A DNA stretch of 9,185 nucleotides from Pseudomonadota bacterium (GTDB taxonomy: Bacteria > Pseudomonadota > Alphaproteobacteria > Acetobacterales > Acetobacteraceae), in the NCBI GenBank assembly GCA_021845555.1, contig JAJZVS010000141.1, positions 1-9,185 on the forward strand. Direction: 5' to 3'. This document shows, one piece after another, positions 1 to 6,719 of the stretch. Within the stretch, counting starts at the first letter, position 1. Each line of letters starts with the position of its first letter. The position numbers and the translations under genes are program-made. The notes under the pieces are model-generated. The model was not told the origin of the DNA. It did not search any database and saw only the letters and a program-made list of their open reading frames with translations.

Positions 1-174
1 CGGATCGACGATCGCCGGGATGCGGTGGTTGGGGGTGATCGCCAGGAACTCGGGCCGGAACTGCTCGCCCTGGCCGATGTTGATCGGGATCACCTTGTAG
101 GGCAGGCCGAGTTCTTCCAGCCCGATATGCACCTTGTGGCCGTTCGGCGTGGGCCAGGTCCAGACTTCGATCAT
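1..174 (-). CDS. Glutathione S-transferase-like protein, YfcG/Nu-class, N-terminal fragment (3' end outside window)
   Basis: Only the first 58 codons are present; the rest lies beyond the left edge. The fragment is the start of a thioredoxin-fold GST N-terminal domain. Residues 8-13 read PTPNGH, the glutathione-site loop typical of YfcG/YghU-like Nu-class enzymes, with Thr9 and Asn11 in the positions used for glutathione binding in that class. It continues with QFRPEFL (residues 38-44), a Pro-Asn-His turn and the cis-proline motif RIPAIVD (51-57). Family members are cytosolic glutathione-dependent disulfide-bond oxidoreductases or peroxidases rather than classical conjugating GSTs. The ATG at 174 is supported by a GGGAG ribosome binding site (plus-strand 182-186) seven bases upstream. 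A 160-base gap and a possible promoter separate it from the ThDP-enzyme gene upstream on the same strand. The family call is from remembered motif similarity; the exact substrate is unknown. Confidence 0.85.
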   Translation of the reverse strand, partial: MIEVWTWPTPNGHKVHIGLEELGLPYKVIPINIGQGEQFRPEFLAITPNHRIPAIVDP

Positions 175-244
175 GCGCGTTCTCCCGTACAGCTGTTGCG
201 GACGCGCGACGCCGATGGCGCCGCGGTCCGATGGATCGGGGTGG

Positions 245-272
245 AGCCTAACGGGCGGGGCGGGTGGCGCAA
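245..272 (-). promoter_or_regulatory. Possible sigma-70-type promoter for the GST-like gene
   Basis: On the minus strand TTGCGC (plus 267-272) is followed after 16 bases by TAGGCT (plus 245-250). These resemble -35 and -10 elements of GC-rich alphaproteobacteria and lie about 70 bases upstream of the start codon. The -35 keeps the TTG core and the -10 keeps the first TA and last T. Such matches occur by chance, so the call is tentative. Confidence 0.3.
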
Positions 273-305
273 GCGCGGGTCCGGCCCCGCCGCCAACCGC
301 ATCCG

Positions 306-334
306 GCGGGACGCGCCGTCGGTCCTGTTCCCGC
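306..334 (-). terminator. Weak inverted repeat directly after the ThDP-enzyme stop codon
   Basis: GCGGGA (306-311) and TCCCGC (329-334) can form a 6-bp GC-rich stem around a 17-base loop, starting at the base after the TAG stop. There is no T-run after the stem in the minus direction, so it is not a classical intrinsic terminator. It could slow transcription or protect the mRNA 3' end. The rest of the 175-334 gap shows only the possible promoter and ribosome binding site of the next gene. Confidence 0.25.
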
Positions 335-1996
335 CTACGGCAGTTCCGGCCGGGCGCCGTCGGCCGTCCCGCGCACGCGCGGCAGTTGGATCATGTCCCA
401 CGGACTCGGCATCTCGCCCACCGGCACATGGATCAGCCCCGGCGCGCCGGTGGCGAAGGCCGCGCGCAGCGCCGTCTCCAGCGCCTCCGGCGAGGCGGCG
501 CGCCAGGCGCGCATCCCGAAGCTCTCGGCGAAGCGGACGAAATCCGGGTTCGCCAGATCGCTCGCGATCAGCCGGTTGCCGAACCGCTCCTGCTGGATGC
601 GCCGCACGTTGCCGAACGCGCCGTCGTCGAACACCACCGCCACCACCGGCAGGCGGTGGCGCATCGCCGTGGCGAGTTCCGCCGCCTGGTACAGGAACCC
701 GCCGTCGCCGCACACCGCAACGACCTTGCGCCCTGGCAGCGCGGCCTGCGCGCCCAGCGCCGTGCCGTAGCCCCAGCCCAGCGTGTCCTGATAGCCGGGC
801 GACAGATAGGTGCGCGGCCGGGTGACCGGGAACGCCAGCCGGCTGGCGAAGCCCACCTGGGTCACGTCCTCCACATAGATCCCGTCCTCCGGCAGCGCCG
901 CGCGGATGGCACGCAGGAACCCCATCTGCGGTTCCAGCCGCGACAGGCGCTCGGCGAACCAGGCCCGCACGCCGGCGAGCTCCGCGGCCCGGCTCGGCCG
1001 GGCGCGCGACCCCAGCGCTGCGGCGAGCGCGCGCAGCAGCGGCGCGGCGTCGCCGATCAGGCTGCACGCGGGCGGGCGCAAGCGGCCCGGCTCCTCGGGA
1101 TCGGCGTCGATGCGCACGATCTGCAGCCCGGCGTCCATCCCCCAGGCGCTCTGCTGGCGCAACAGTCGCGTCCCCACCGCCAGCACCGCGTCGGCGTGTT
1201 GCCAGAGCCGGTGCGCCTCCGGGTAGGACACCGCCAGCCGGTGCGTGGTGGGGACCGCGCCGCGCCCGCGGCGGAAGCTGGCGACCGGCGCCTCCAGACG
1301 CTCGGCGAGCGCCAGGAGTTCGGGTCCCGCGTCCAGCGCGCCGCCGCCCACCACGATCAGGGGGCGCTCCGCCCGTTCCAGGATCGCGCAGGCCTGGGCG
1401 AGCGCCTCGGCATCGATCGGCGCGGCCTCGGCCGGGGTCGGCGCGGGGAACGTCACCGCGCCGGTGGCGCCCCAGGTGTCGATCGCGCATTCCAGTGCCA
1501 CCGGCCGGGACCGGGGGGAGGTGGCGGCGCGCAGCGCCTCCGCCACCAGCGCCGGCGCTTCGTGCGGGGCGCGGATGCGCGCGGCGTATTTGGTCATGTG
1601 CCGCAACACGCCGAGCTGGTCGGGAAGCTCGTGCAGATACCCGTGCCCCTGGTCGATCGCGAAGGACGGGATCTGCCCGGCCAGCGCCAGCACCGGCGCG
1701 CCCATGCCGTAGGCGGTCAGCAGCGCGGCGGCCATGTTCAGTAGCCCCGGCCCCGGCACGGCGGCGCAGACCTGCGGCCGTCCCGTCACCAGCGCGGCGC
1801 CGAGCGCCATGTAGGCCGAGGTCTGCTCGTGGCGCGGATGCAGCACCCGGAACCGCCCGGCGTCGCGCCCTTGGGCGCGCTGGGCTGCGTCGAACAGCGC
1901 GTCGTTGTGCACGCCGGGCAGGGCATACAGCGTGTCGATCCCGTGGCGGATCAGGCTCTCCACCACGGCTTCGCCGGTCGTCATCCGTTGGCTCAC
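335..1996 (-). CDS. Thiamine-diphosphate-dependent enzyme, acetolactate synthase/2-oxoacid decarboxylase superfamily, substrate unknown
   Basis: The 553-residue product has the three-domain layout of the pyruvate oxidase/AHAS-type ThDP enzymes: N-terminal Pyr domain (about 1-175), central Rossmann-like domain (about 190-330) and C-terminal PP domain (about 370-525). Counting from the internal Met at position 5 as 1, the ThDP-activating glutamate is Glu53 in RHEQTSAYMA, the GVH loop is at 24-26, and the diphosphate/Mg motif begins GDGGF at 426-430. The partner residue of that motif, normally Asn, is Asp453 (FDDGAFGNV). Family members decarboxylate or ligate 2-oxoacids in the cytosol; the reaction here cannot be assigned. 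The GTG at 1996 is chosen because GGAGAG lies five bases upstream and GTGA overlaps the stop of the glycosidase gene; ATG 1984 (549 residues) is the alternative but has no nearby ribosome binding site. The overlap implies translational coupling with the glycosidase. Confidence 0.88.
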   Translation of the reverse strand: MSQRMTTGEAVVESLIRHGIDTLYALPGVHNDALFDAAQRAQGRDAGRFRVLHPRHEQTSAYMALGAALVTGRPQVCAAVPGPGLLNMAAALLTAYGMGAPVLALAGQIPSFAIDQGHGYLHELPDQLGVLRHMTKYAARIRAPHEAPALVAEALRAATSPRSRPVALECAIDTWGATGAVTFPAPTPAEAAPIDAEALAQACAILERAERPLIVVGGGALDAGPELLALAERLEAPVASFRRGRGAVPTTHRLAVSYPEAHRLWQHADAVLAVGTRLLRQQSAWGMDAGLQIVRIDADPEEPGRLRPPACSLIGDAAPLLRALAAALGSRARPSRAAELAGVRAWFAERLSRLEPQMGFLRAIRAALPEDGIYVEDVTQVGFASRLAFPVTRPRTYLSPGYQDTLGWGYGTALGAQAALPGRKVVAVCGDGGFLYQAAELATAMRHRLPVVAVVFDDGAFGNVRRIQQERFGNRLIASDLANPDFVRFAESFGMRAWRAASPEALETALRAAFATGAPGLIHVPVGEMPSPWDMIQLPRVRGTADGARPELP

Positions 1997-4167
1997 GCGG
2001 TCTCTCCGTTGCGCAGGGCGCGCAGCAGGCTGAGCCCGTCGCGCCGTTCGATCAGGCTGGCGTCGCCGCGCAGCACGTCGCACGCGGTGGTATCGCCCTC
2101 GCGGCGGAACCGCAGGTCGAACACATGATGCCCGAGGCGCAGGTCCTGCAGCGTCACGTCCGGCAGCCAGCTCGGCAGGTGGGGATCGATGAACAGCTTG
2201 CCGCGCGGCGCATCCGGCTGGATGCCGAGGAGCGCCTGCAACAGCATGAACGCCGATCCCGCCGCCCAGGCCTGCGGCACGTTGGCGCCGAGATACTGCA
2301 CCGGGAATCCGTCCGCCCGCCGCTCCAACCCGGCGTAGAGTTCCGGCACCTGGTTGAGCAGGAAGTGGCTCGCGGCGCCGCTGATGTCGCGCGCGATCCG
2401 CCCGGCCTCGGCGCCGAAGCCGTAGCGCTTGAATCCGGCGGCGATGATCCCGTTGTCGTGCGGCCAGACCGAGCCGTTCTGGTAGGAATACGGATTATAC
2501 GCCGGATGCGCGGCGGACAGCGTGCGGATGCCCCAGCCGGAGTTCATGTCGGGCGCCAGCAGCCGCGCGACCACGCGCGCCGCGCGCTCCTCCGGCACGA
2601 TGCCGGAGAACAGCAGATGGCCGGGGTTGGAGGCGACGGTCCAGATCGGGCGCTTCTCGCCGTCCAGCATGTAGGCGTAGAAGCCCTGCTCCTCGTTCCA
2701 GAATACCTCGTTGAAGCGGCGGAACAGCTCCGCCGCTTTCGCGCGCAGGGCGGCGGCCCGCCCGGGCTTGCCGAGGGCGTCGTAGATTTCCGCCATGCCG
2801 AGCCAGGCCTGGTAGACATAGCCCTGCAACTCGCACAGCGCCTTCGGCCCGCGCACCGGCGTGCCGTCCGGCCAGGTCATCGAATCGCCGGAATCCTTCC
2901 AGGCCATGTTCTCGTAGCCGGCCGGGGAGCGGGTCTGGTACTCCTGGAACCCGTCGCCGTCGCGGTCGCCCCAGCGGTCGATCCACTCCAGCGCGGCTTC
3001 CGCATGCGGCAGCGTGCGCTCCAGCAGCGCGCGATCGCCGTTGGCGCGCCAGGCGGCGTGCAGCACCACCAGGAACAGCGGCGTCGCGTCGGCAGTACCG
3101 TAATAGGGCGTGTGCGGGATCAGCTTGAAATGCGCGAGCTCGCCATAGCGCAGCTCGTGCAGGATCTTGCCCGGCTCGGCGTCGCGATAGTCGTCGCGCT
3201 CGCGCGCCTGGTAGCGTCCCAGCACGTCGATCGCGCCGCGCGCGAACTCGGGGTGAACCAGCTGGCACTGCAACGACACGATCAGGCTGTCGCGGCCGAA
3301 CAGCGCCACGAACCAGGGCAGCCCGGCGGCGGGGACGAACACCATGTGGTCGGTGCCCTCCACCGGCAGGCGCAGCGCCGCCATGTCCTCGACCGCCTGC
3401 AGGTAGAAGCGATAGAATTCCTCGTTCGAACTGCGCAGCTTCAGCACCCGGCCGCGCCATTCCTCGCTGGCCAGCGCGTGCTCCGACAGATGCGTCTGAT
3501 CGGTGCAAGCCTTTGGCGCCGGGACGTGTTTCGTGCCGTCGGCGAGGTCGTAGCACAGGCAGACGTGCCAGGTTTCCCCTGGCGCAATCTGCAAGTCGAA
3601 GCTCAGCCGGCCGTTGGCATAGACGGCGCGCGCGGTCGTGCACACGGCGGTAACCGACACGGCGCGGGAGAAATCGCGGTTGTGGTAGCTCGTGCGCAGG
3701 CACTGCCGCGCCTCCGACCACTCCGTGGTGATGCGGCCGCGGCGCACGATCTTGTCGGACTTCACCTCGAAGATGTCGGCGAAGTCGGAGCGGAGGGCGA
3801 GTTCCAGGTTGAACCGCACCGGCTTGCGTCCGTGGTTGGTGACGTCGAGGTCCTCGTGCAGCCCGCCGGCCACCGCGCGGCCGAGCACCAGGCCGAGCGT
3901 GCGTTCCTCGATCCGCCCCTCCTCGGTCAGGAAGGCGCGGTTGGTGAGGTGGATGCGCGCGCGGTCATAGGCGACGGCGCCGCCGTTCAGCAGCTCCCAG
4001 CTCTCCCCGTTGGCATAGAGCGCCCAGGCGCTGACCAGGCGGGTGTCGAAGAAATAGAGCCCGCGGTCGGAGGGCCAGGTGATCTGCCCGTCCGGATCGG
4101 TCACCAGGACGGTGTGCCCCTGGTGGATGGAGATCTGCGGCGGGCCGACCTGGACCTTGAACGACAT
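1993..4167 (-). CDS. Glycogen-debranching-type amylo-alpha-1,6-glucosidase-like glycosidase
   Basis: The product has 724 residues. Residues about 1-225 form the beta-sandwich GDE N-terminal domain (SDRGLYFFDTRLVSAW at 33-48 is characteristic), and about 250-650 form an (alpha/alpha)6 toroid of the GDE C-terminal/MGH1-like type. Recognisable motifs are FGRDSL (290-295), the DxDGDGF loop (401-407), WKDSGDSM (423-430), YNPYSYQNGSVWPHDNG (557-573), PELYAG (608-613) and PQAWAAGS (631-638). By analogy with related inverting glycosidases the acid and base are probably in the KDSGD and PELYAG segments; this is inference. The family includes alpha-1,6-glucosidases of glycogen debranching, but many bacterial members are uncharacterised. 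There is no GH13 transferase domain, as is usual for these bacterial forms, and no signal peptide, so a cytosolic enzyme is likely. ATG 4167 is supported by GGGAG (4175-4179) seven bases upstream and the family-typical MSFKVQVGPPQ start; an in-frame upstream ATG at 4254 gives an Arg-rich, unconserved extension. It overlaps the ThDP-enzyme start by GTGA. Confidence 0.9.
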   Translation of the reverse strand: MSFKVQVGPPQISIHQGHTVLVTDPDGQITWPSDRGLYFFDTRLVSAWALYANGESWELLNGGAVAYDRARIHLTNRAFLTEEGRIEERTLGLVLGRAVAGGLHEDLDVTNHGRKPVRFNLELALRSDFADIFEVKSDKIVRRGRITTEWSEARQCLRTSYHNRDFSRAVSVTAVCTTARAVYANGRLSFDLQIAPGETWHVCLCYDLADGTKHVPAPKACTDQTHLSEHALASEEWRGRVLKLRSSNEEFYRFYLQAVEDMAALRLPVEGTDHMVFVPAAGLPWFVALFGRDSLIVSLQCQLVHPEFARGAIDVLGRYQARERDDYRDAEPGKILHELRYGELAHFKLIPHTPYYGTADATPLFLVVLHAAWRANGDRALLERTLPHAEAALEWIDRWGDRDGDGFQEYQTRSPAGYENMAWKDSGDSMTWPDGTPVRGPKALCELQGYVYQAWLGMAEIYDALGKPGRAAALRAKAAELFRRFNEVFWNEEQGFYAYMLDGEKRPIWTVASNPGHLLFSGIVPEERAARVVARLLAPDMNSGWGIRTLSAAHPAYNPYSYQNGSVWPHDNGIIAAGFKRYGFGAEAGRIARDISGAASHFLLNQVPELYAGLERRADGFPVQYLGANVPQAWAAGSAFMLLQALLGIQPDAPRGKLFIDPHLPSWLPDVTLQDLRLGHHVFDLRFRREGDTTACDVLRGDASLIERRDGLSLLRALRNGETA
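2002..2007 (-). promoter_or_regulatory. Ribosome binding site that decides the ThDP-enzyme start
   Basis: GGAGAG on the minus strand lies five bases before GTG 1996 and inside the last codons of the upstream glycosidase gene. It is 17 bases before ATG 1984, too far for normal spacing, so it favours the GTG start. Confidence 0.6.
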
Positions 4168-4281
4168 CGCGGGGCTCCCGGTGTGATTGGTGGCGAGGGT
4201 AGCGCGGTGTGGCGCCAGATGCCTACGGCGGCGCCTTGGGATCTGCGCGCCCATCCGCGCCCGACAGCGAGTCCTTCCCGG
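4168..4281. other. Gap between the chromate transporter and glycosidase genes
   Basis: These 114 bases separate two co-directional minus-strand genes. Apart from the glycosidase ribosome binding site I see no convincing promoter, terminator with a T-run, or small gene. The length suggests the glycosidase/ThDP-enzyme pair could have its own promoter here, but no box pair stands out. Confidence 0.4.
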
Positions 4282-5472
4282 TCACCCCAGCAGCACCGCC
4301 CCCGCCGCCGCGCCCAACCCTACCACCAGCCATGGCGGCACCCGCCACGCCACCAGCAGCAGGAACGCCGCCAGCCCGATCGCGAAGGCAGCCGGCCCGG
4401 TGATCGCGCTGGTCCAGACCGGCGTGTAGAGCGCCGCCACCAGCAGTCCCACCACCGCCGCGTTCACCCCACGCAGCGCCGCCCGCACCGGCGCCACGTC
4501 GCGCAGCCGGTCCCAGTACGGCAGCACGCCGAGCAGCAGCAGGAACGACGGCAGGTAGATCGCGCCCAGGCACAAAACCCCGCCCAGCCACCCGCTCGGC
4601 CCCGGCCGCATCGCCGCGCCCAGATAGGCGGCGAAGGTGAACAGCGGACCCGGCACCGCCTGCGCCGCGCCATACCCCGCCAGGAACCCGGTCGGCGAAA
4701 TCCACCCCGGCGGCACCACCGCCCGCTGCAGCAGCGGCAGCACCACATGCCCGCCGCCGAACACCAGCGCCCCGGCCCGATAGAACCGATCCACCAGCGC
4801 CACCACATGCAGGCCGCTCGCCGCCGCCGCGACCGGCAGCCCGCCGAGCAGGACGCAGAACAGCGCCAGCGCCAACGGCGCCACCAGGCGCGGCAAGGCG
4901 AAGCCGATCCGCCCTGCCGGCGCCGCCGCTGCCGGGGGCGGCAGCAGCCGCCAGCCGATCAGCCCGCCGATCGCGATCGCACCGATCTGCCCCGCCGCGG
5001 ACGGCACCGCCAACGCCAGCACCGCCGCGCCGACCGCGAGGCTCGCGCGCTCCCGATCCGGACACAGGCTGCGCGCCATGCCCCAGACCGCCTGCGCCAC
5101 CACCGCGACCGCAACGATCTTCAACCCGTGCACCCAGCCCGCCTGCGCCAGCGCGGCGACCCGGCTGACGCCATAGGCGAACAGGATCAGCGCCAGGGCC
5201 GACGGCGCGGTGAAGCCAAGCCAGGCCGCGAACCCGCCCGGCAAGCCGGCGCGCAGCAGCCCGAGGCTGACCGCGACCTGGCTGCTCGCGGGCCCCGGCA
5301 GGAACTGGCACAGCGCGACGATGTCGGCATACGCCGGCTCATCCAGCCAGCCGCGCCGGGCGACGAACTCGGCGCGGAAATACCCCAGATGCGCGATCGG
5401 TCCGCCGAAACTGGTGCAGCCGAGGCGCGCGAACGCCCCCAGCACCTCGCCGGCGCGCGCCTCGCCGCTCAC
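4282..5472 (-). CDS. chrA: Chromate transporter, CHR family (two-domain ChrA type)
   Basis: The product is a very hydrophobic inner-membrane protein of 396 residues, the usual length of two-domain CHR proteins. The two halves repeat the family signatures. In the N-terminal half these are FGGPIAHLGYFRAEFV (22-37), GWLDE (41-45) and QFLPGPASSQVAVSLG (56-71). In the C-terminal half they are FGGGHVVLPLL (238-248), GWISPTGFLAGYGAAQAVPGP (256-276) and a Pro-rich hydrophobic run near 300-320. About ten or more membrane segments are expected. Characterised ChrA proteins export chromate; many homologues are untested and some may move other oxyanions. The GTG at 5472 overlaps the gshB stop (GTGA) and places the conserved ARLGCTSFGGP motif about 15 residues in; there is no good ribosome binding site, which fits coupling to gshB. 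No in-frame ATG exists before residue 132. Longer in-frame sequence upstream is gshB and repeat DNA read in the wrong frame. Confidence 0.9.
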   Translation of the reverse strand: MSGEARAGEVLGAFARLGCTSFGGPIAHLGYFRAEFVARRGWLDEPAYADIVALCQFLPGPASSQVAVSLGLLRAGLPGGFAAWLGFTAPSALALILFAYGVSRVAALAQAGWVHGLKIVAVAVVAQAVWGMARSLCPDRERASLAVGAAVLALAVPSAAGQIGAIAIGGLIGWRLLPPPAAAAPAGRIGFALPRLVAPLALALFCVLLGGLPVAAAASGLHVVALVDRFYRAGALVFGGGHVVLPLLQRAVVPPGWISPTGFLAGYGAAQAVPGPLFTFAAYLGAAMRPGPSGWLGGVLCLGAIYLPSFLLLLGVLPYWDRLRDVAPVRAALRGVNAAVVGLLVAALYTPVWTSAITGPAAFAIGLAAFLLLVAWRVPPWLVVGLGAAAGAVLLG

Positions 5473-6434
5473 GCCGAGGCCGCGACCTTGGCCTCGATCC
5501 GGTCCCAGATCGCCGCCGCCAGGTTGGTGCCGTCGAAGCGGTCGATCTCCTGGATGCCGGTGGGCGAGGTGACGTTGATCTCGGTCAGGTAGTCGCCGAT
5601 CACGTCGATGCCGACGAAGATCAGCCCCTGCTCGCGCAAGGTCGGTCCGATCGCCGCGCAGATCTCGCGGTCGCGCGGGGTCAGCGCCGATTTCTCCGGC
5701 CGCCCGCCGACATGCATGTTCGAGCGCGCCTCCCCCGCCGCCGGCACCCGGTTGATCGCGCCCATCGGCTCGCCATCGATCAGGATGATCCGCTTGTCGC
5801 CCTGGCGCACGGCGGGTTCGTAGCGCTGGATCATCAGCGGCTCGCGCGAGCGGGCGAAATGCATCTCCAGCAGCGACGCCAGGTTCTCGTCGTCCGGCTT
5901 GATGCGGAATACGCCCGCCCCGCCGTTGCCGAACAGCGGCTTGACGATGATGTCGCGATACTCCGCCCGGAACGCGCGGATCGCCTCCGCGTCCCAGGTC
6001 ACCATGGTGGGCGGCATCAGCGCCGGGAAATGCGTCACCAGCAGCTTCTCTGGCGCGTTGCGCACCGCGGCCGGATCGTTCACCACCAGCGTCTTCGGGT
6101 GGATGTGCTCCAGCAGATGCGTCGCGGTGATATAAGCCATGTCGAACGGCGGATCCTGGCGCATCAGCACCACGTCCATGCCGCCAAGGTCGAGCCGCAA
6201 CGGCGCGCCGAACCGGTAATGCGCCCCCGCCACCCGCTGCACCGAGACCGGCCGCGCCTGGGCCAGCAGCCGCCCCTCCCGCCCGATGCCCTCGCGCAGC
6301 GCCATGTGGCGCACCTCGTAATGCCACAGCGCATGGCCCCGCGCCTCGGCCTCCAGCATCAACGCGAACGTCGAGTCCCCATCGATGTTGATCCCCTCGA
6401 TCGGATCCATCTGCACCGCGACGCGTAGGTTCAT
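5469..6434 (-). CDS. gshB: Glutathione synthetase (EC 6.3.2.3)
   Basis: The 321-residue product matches the bacterial GshB length of about 315-320. It joins glycine to gamma-glutamylcysteine using ATP, the second step of glutathione synthesis, in the cytosol. The N-terminal domain carries MDPIEGINIDGDSTFALMLEA (9-29) and LMRQDPPFDMAYITATHLLE (90-109), both highly characteristic. The ATP-grasp domain carries VKPLFGNGGAGVFRI (164-178), the ATP-contact segment MIQRYEP (201-207), DKRIILIDGEPMGAINRVPA (213-232), and the metal-binding end GDYLTEINVTSPTG (280-293). ATG 6434 is preferred over upstream in-frame Mets (6458, 6446) because GGAG (plus 6441-6444) sits six bases upstream and MNLRVAVQMD matches the family start. 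The stop overlaps the chrA GTG. The leader immediately upstream of the ribosome binding site is occupied by the 6450-6650 palindrome, so the promoter is not obvious. Confidence 0.97.
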   Translation of the reverse strand: MNLRVAVQMDPIEGINIDGDSTFALMLEAEARGHALWHYEVRHMALREGIGREGRLLAQARPVSVQRVAGAHYRFGAPLRLDLGGMDVVLMRQDPPFDMAYITATHLLEHIHPKTLVVNDPAAVRNAPEKLLVTHFPALMPPTMVTWDAEAIRAFRAEYRDIIVKPLFGNGGAGVFRIKPDDENLASLLEMHFARSREPLMIQRYEPAVRQGDKRIILIDGEPMGAINRVPAAGEARSNMHVGGRPEKSALTPRDREICAAIGPTLREQGLIFVGIDVIGDYLTEINVTSPTGIQEIDRFDGTNLAAAIWDRIEAKVAASA

Positions 6435-6449
6435 GGGGGGCTCCATCAA

Positions 6450-6650
6450 TAAGGCCAAGGGGCTTTGCCCCCTGGACCCCCACCAAGGGGTGACCCCTTG
6501 GAACCCATCTGTTGGCTTCGCCCCGAAGGGGGCGCGACACGGACCTGGGCGGGTCCGGGTTGCGCCCCCTTCGGGGCGAAGCCGTCCGAGGGGTCCAGGG
6601 GACCAGTCCCCTGGTGGAGGGTCCAGGGGGGCAAAGCCCCCTTGGCCTTA
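6450..6650. repeat. Roughly 200-bp nested palindromic element, MITE-like or dispersed GC-rich repeat
   Basis: The left arm starts TAAGGCCAAGGGG and the right arm ends CCCCCTTGGCCTTA, and they pair with small indels along most of their length. Nested inside are local hairpins: CCAAGGGG/CCCCTTGG (6483-6501, 3-base loop), CCAGGGGA/TCCCCTGG (6595-6614), GGGGGC/GCCCCC around AAA (6627-6641), and a perfect 22-bp core inverted repeat. TA is present at both ends, as expected for IS630/Tc1-type insertion, but because TA is itself a palindrome this is not proof. Translation of both strands gives nearly the same peptide (GFAPKGA, then VRVAPPSGRS), a consequence of the symmetry rather than a gene. From memory, similar CTTTGCCCCCTGGACCC blocks are scattered in Acetobacteraceae genomes and often mis-called as small ORFs. 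There is no transposase. Confidence 0.8.
6514..6583. repeat. Perfect 22-bp inverted repeat at the core of the palindromic element
   Basis: Positions 6514-6535 (beginning GGCTTCGCCCCG) and 6562-6583 (ending CGGGGCGAAGCC) are exact reverse complements. The 26-base spacer carries its own 6-bp inverted repeat CGGACC/GGTCCG (6540-6545 and 6552-6557). Transcribed in either direction this would form a very stable hairpin. There is no T-run, so it is not an obvious intrinsic terminator. Confidence 0.9.
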
Positions 6651-6681
6651 CTACGGGACCGCCCCCCGACGCGAGGCCCGG

Positions 6682-6710
6682 CTTGCCGAGGGCCGTGCGG
6701 CACGCCATCT
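6682..6710 (+). promoter_or_regulatory. Candidate sigma-32 (RpoH) heat-shock promoter of hslVU
   Basis: CTTGCCG (6682-6688), a 14-base spacer, then CGCCATCT (6703-6710). The RpoH consensus is about CTTGAAA, 11-16 bases, CCCCATnT; the -10 half matches at all but one specified base and the -35 keeps the CTTG core. hslVU is a classical RpoH regulon member, so the position makes functional sense. Initiation six to eight bases past the -10 element would place the transcript start at about 6717-6719, essentially at the hslV ATG. No convincing sigma-70 pair was seen in 6651-6719. Confidence 0.6.
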
Positions 6711-6719
6711 AGCCGCGGC

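Noticed and set aside
134..1744. A 536-codon plus-strand frame and a 439-codon minus-strand frame over the ThDP-enzyme gene
   Set aside because: Both are out-of-frame shadows of a gene with clear ThDP-enzyme motifs; their composition is Arg/Ala-rich and featureless.
4168..4254. In-frame upstream ATG of the glycosidase at 4254
   Set aside because: It adds 29 residues rich in Arg, while ATG 4167 has a well-spaced ribosome binding site and a family-typical start.
1495..5592. A 1365-codon open frame on the plus strand opposite the ThDP enzyme, glycosidase and ChrA genes
   Set aside because: It is antisense to three well-supported genes, spans their junctions, and is rich in Arg, Ala, Gly and Pro with no recognisable domain. 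Long antisense frames are expected in DNA this GC-rich.
6514..6583. The core hairpin as an intrinsic bidirectional terminator
   Set aside because: It has no T-run on either side and lies between divergent genes, where a terminator is not needed.
6450..6650. CRISPR array or phage attachment site
   Set aside because: There are no regularly spaced direct repeats and no integrase or tRNA nearby; the symmetry is inverted, not direct.
5473..6708. In-frame N-terminal extension of ChrA reaching back to 6708
   Set aside because: The extension reads gshB and the palindrome in the wrong frame, and the ChrA family start fits GTG 5472.
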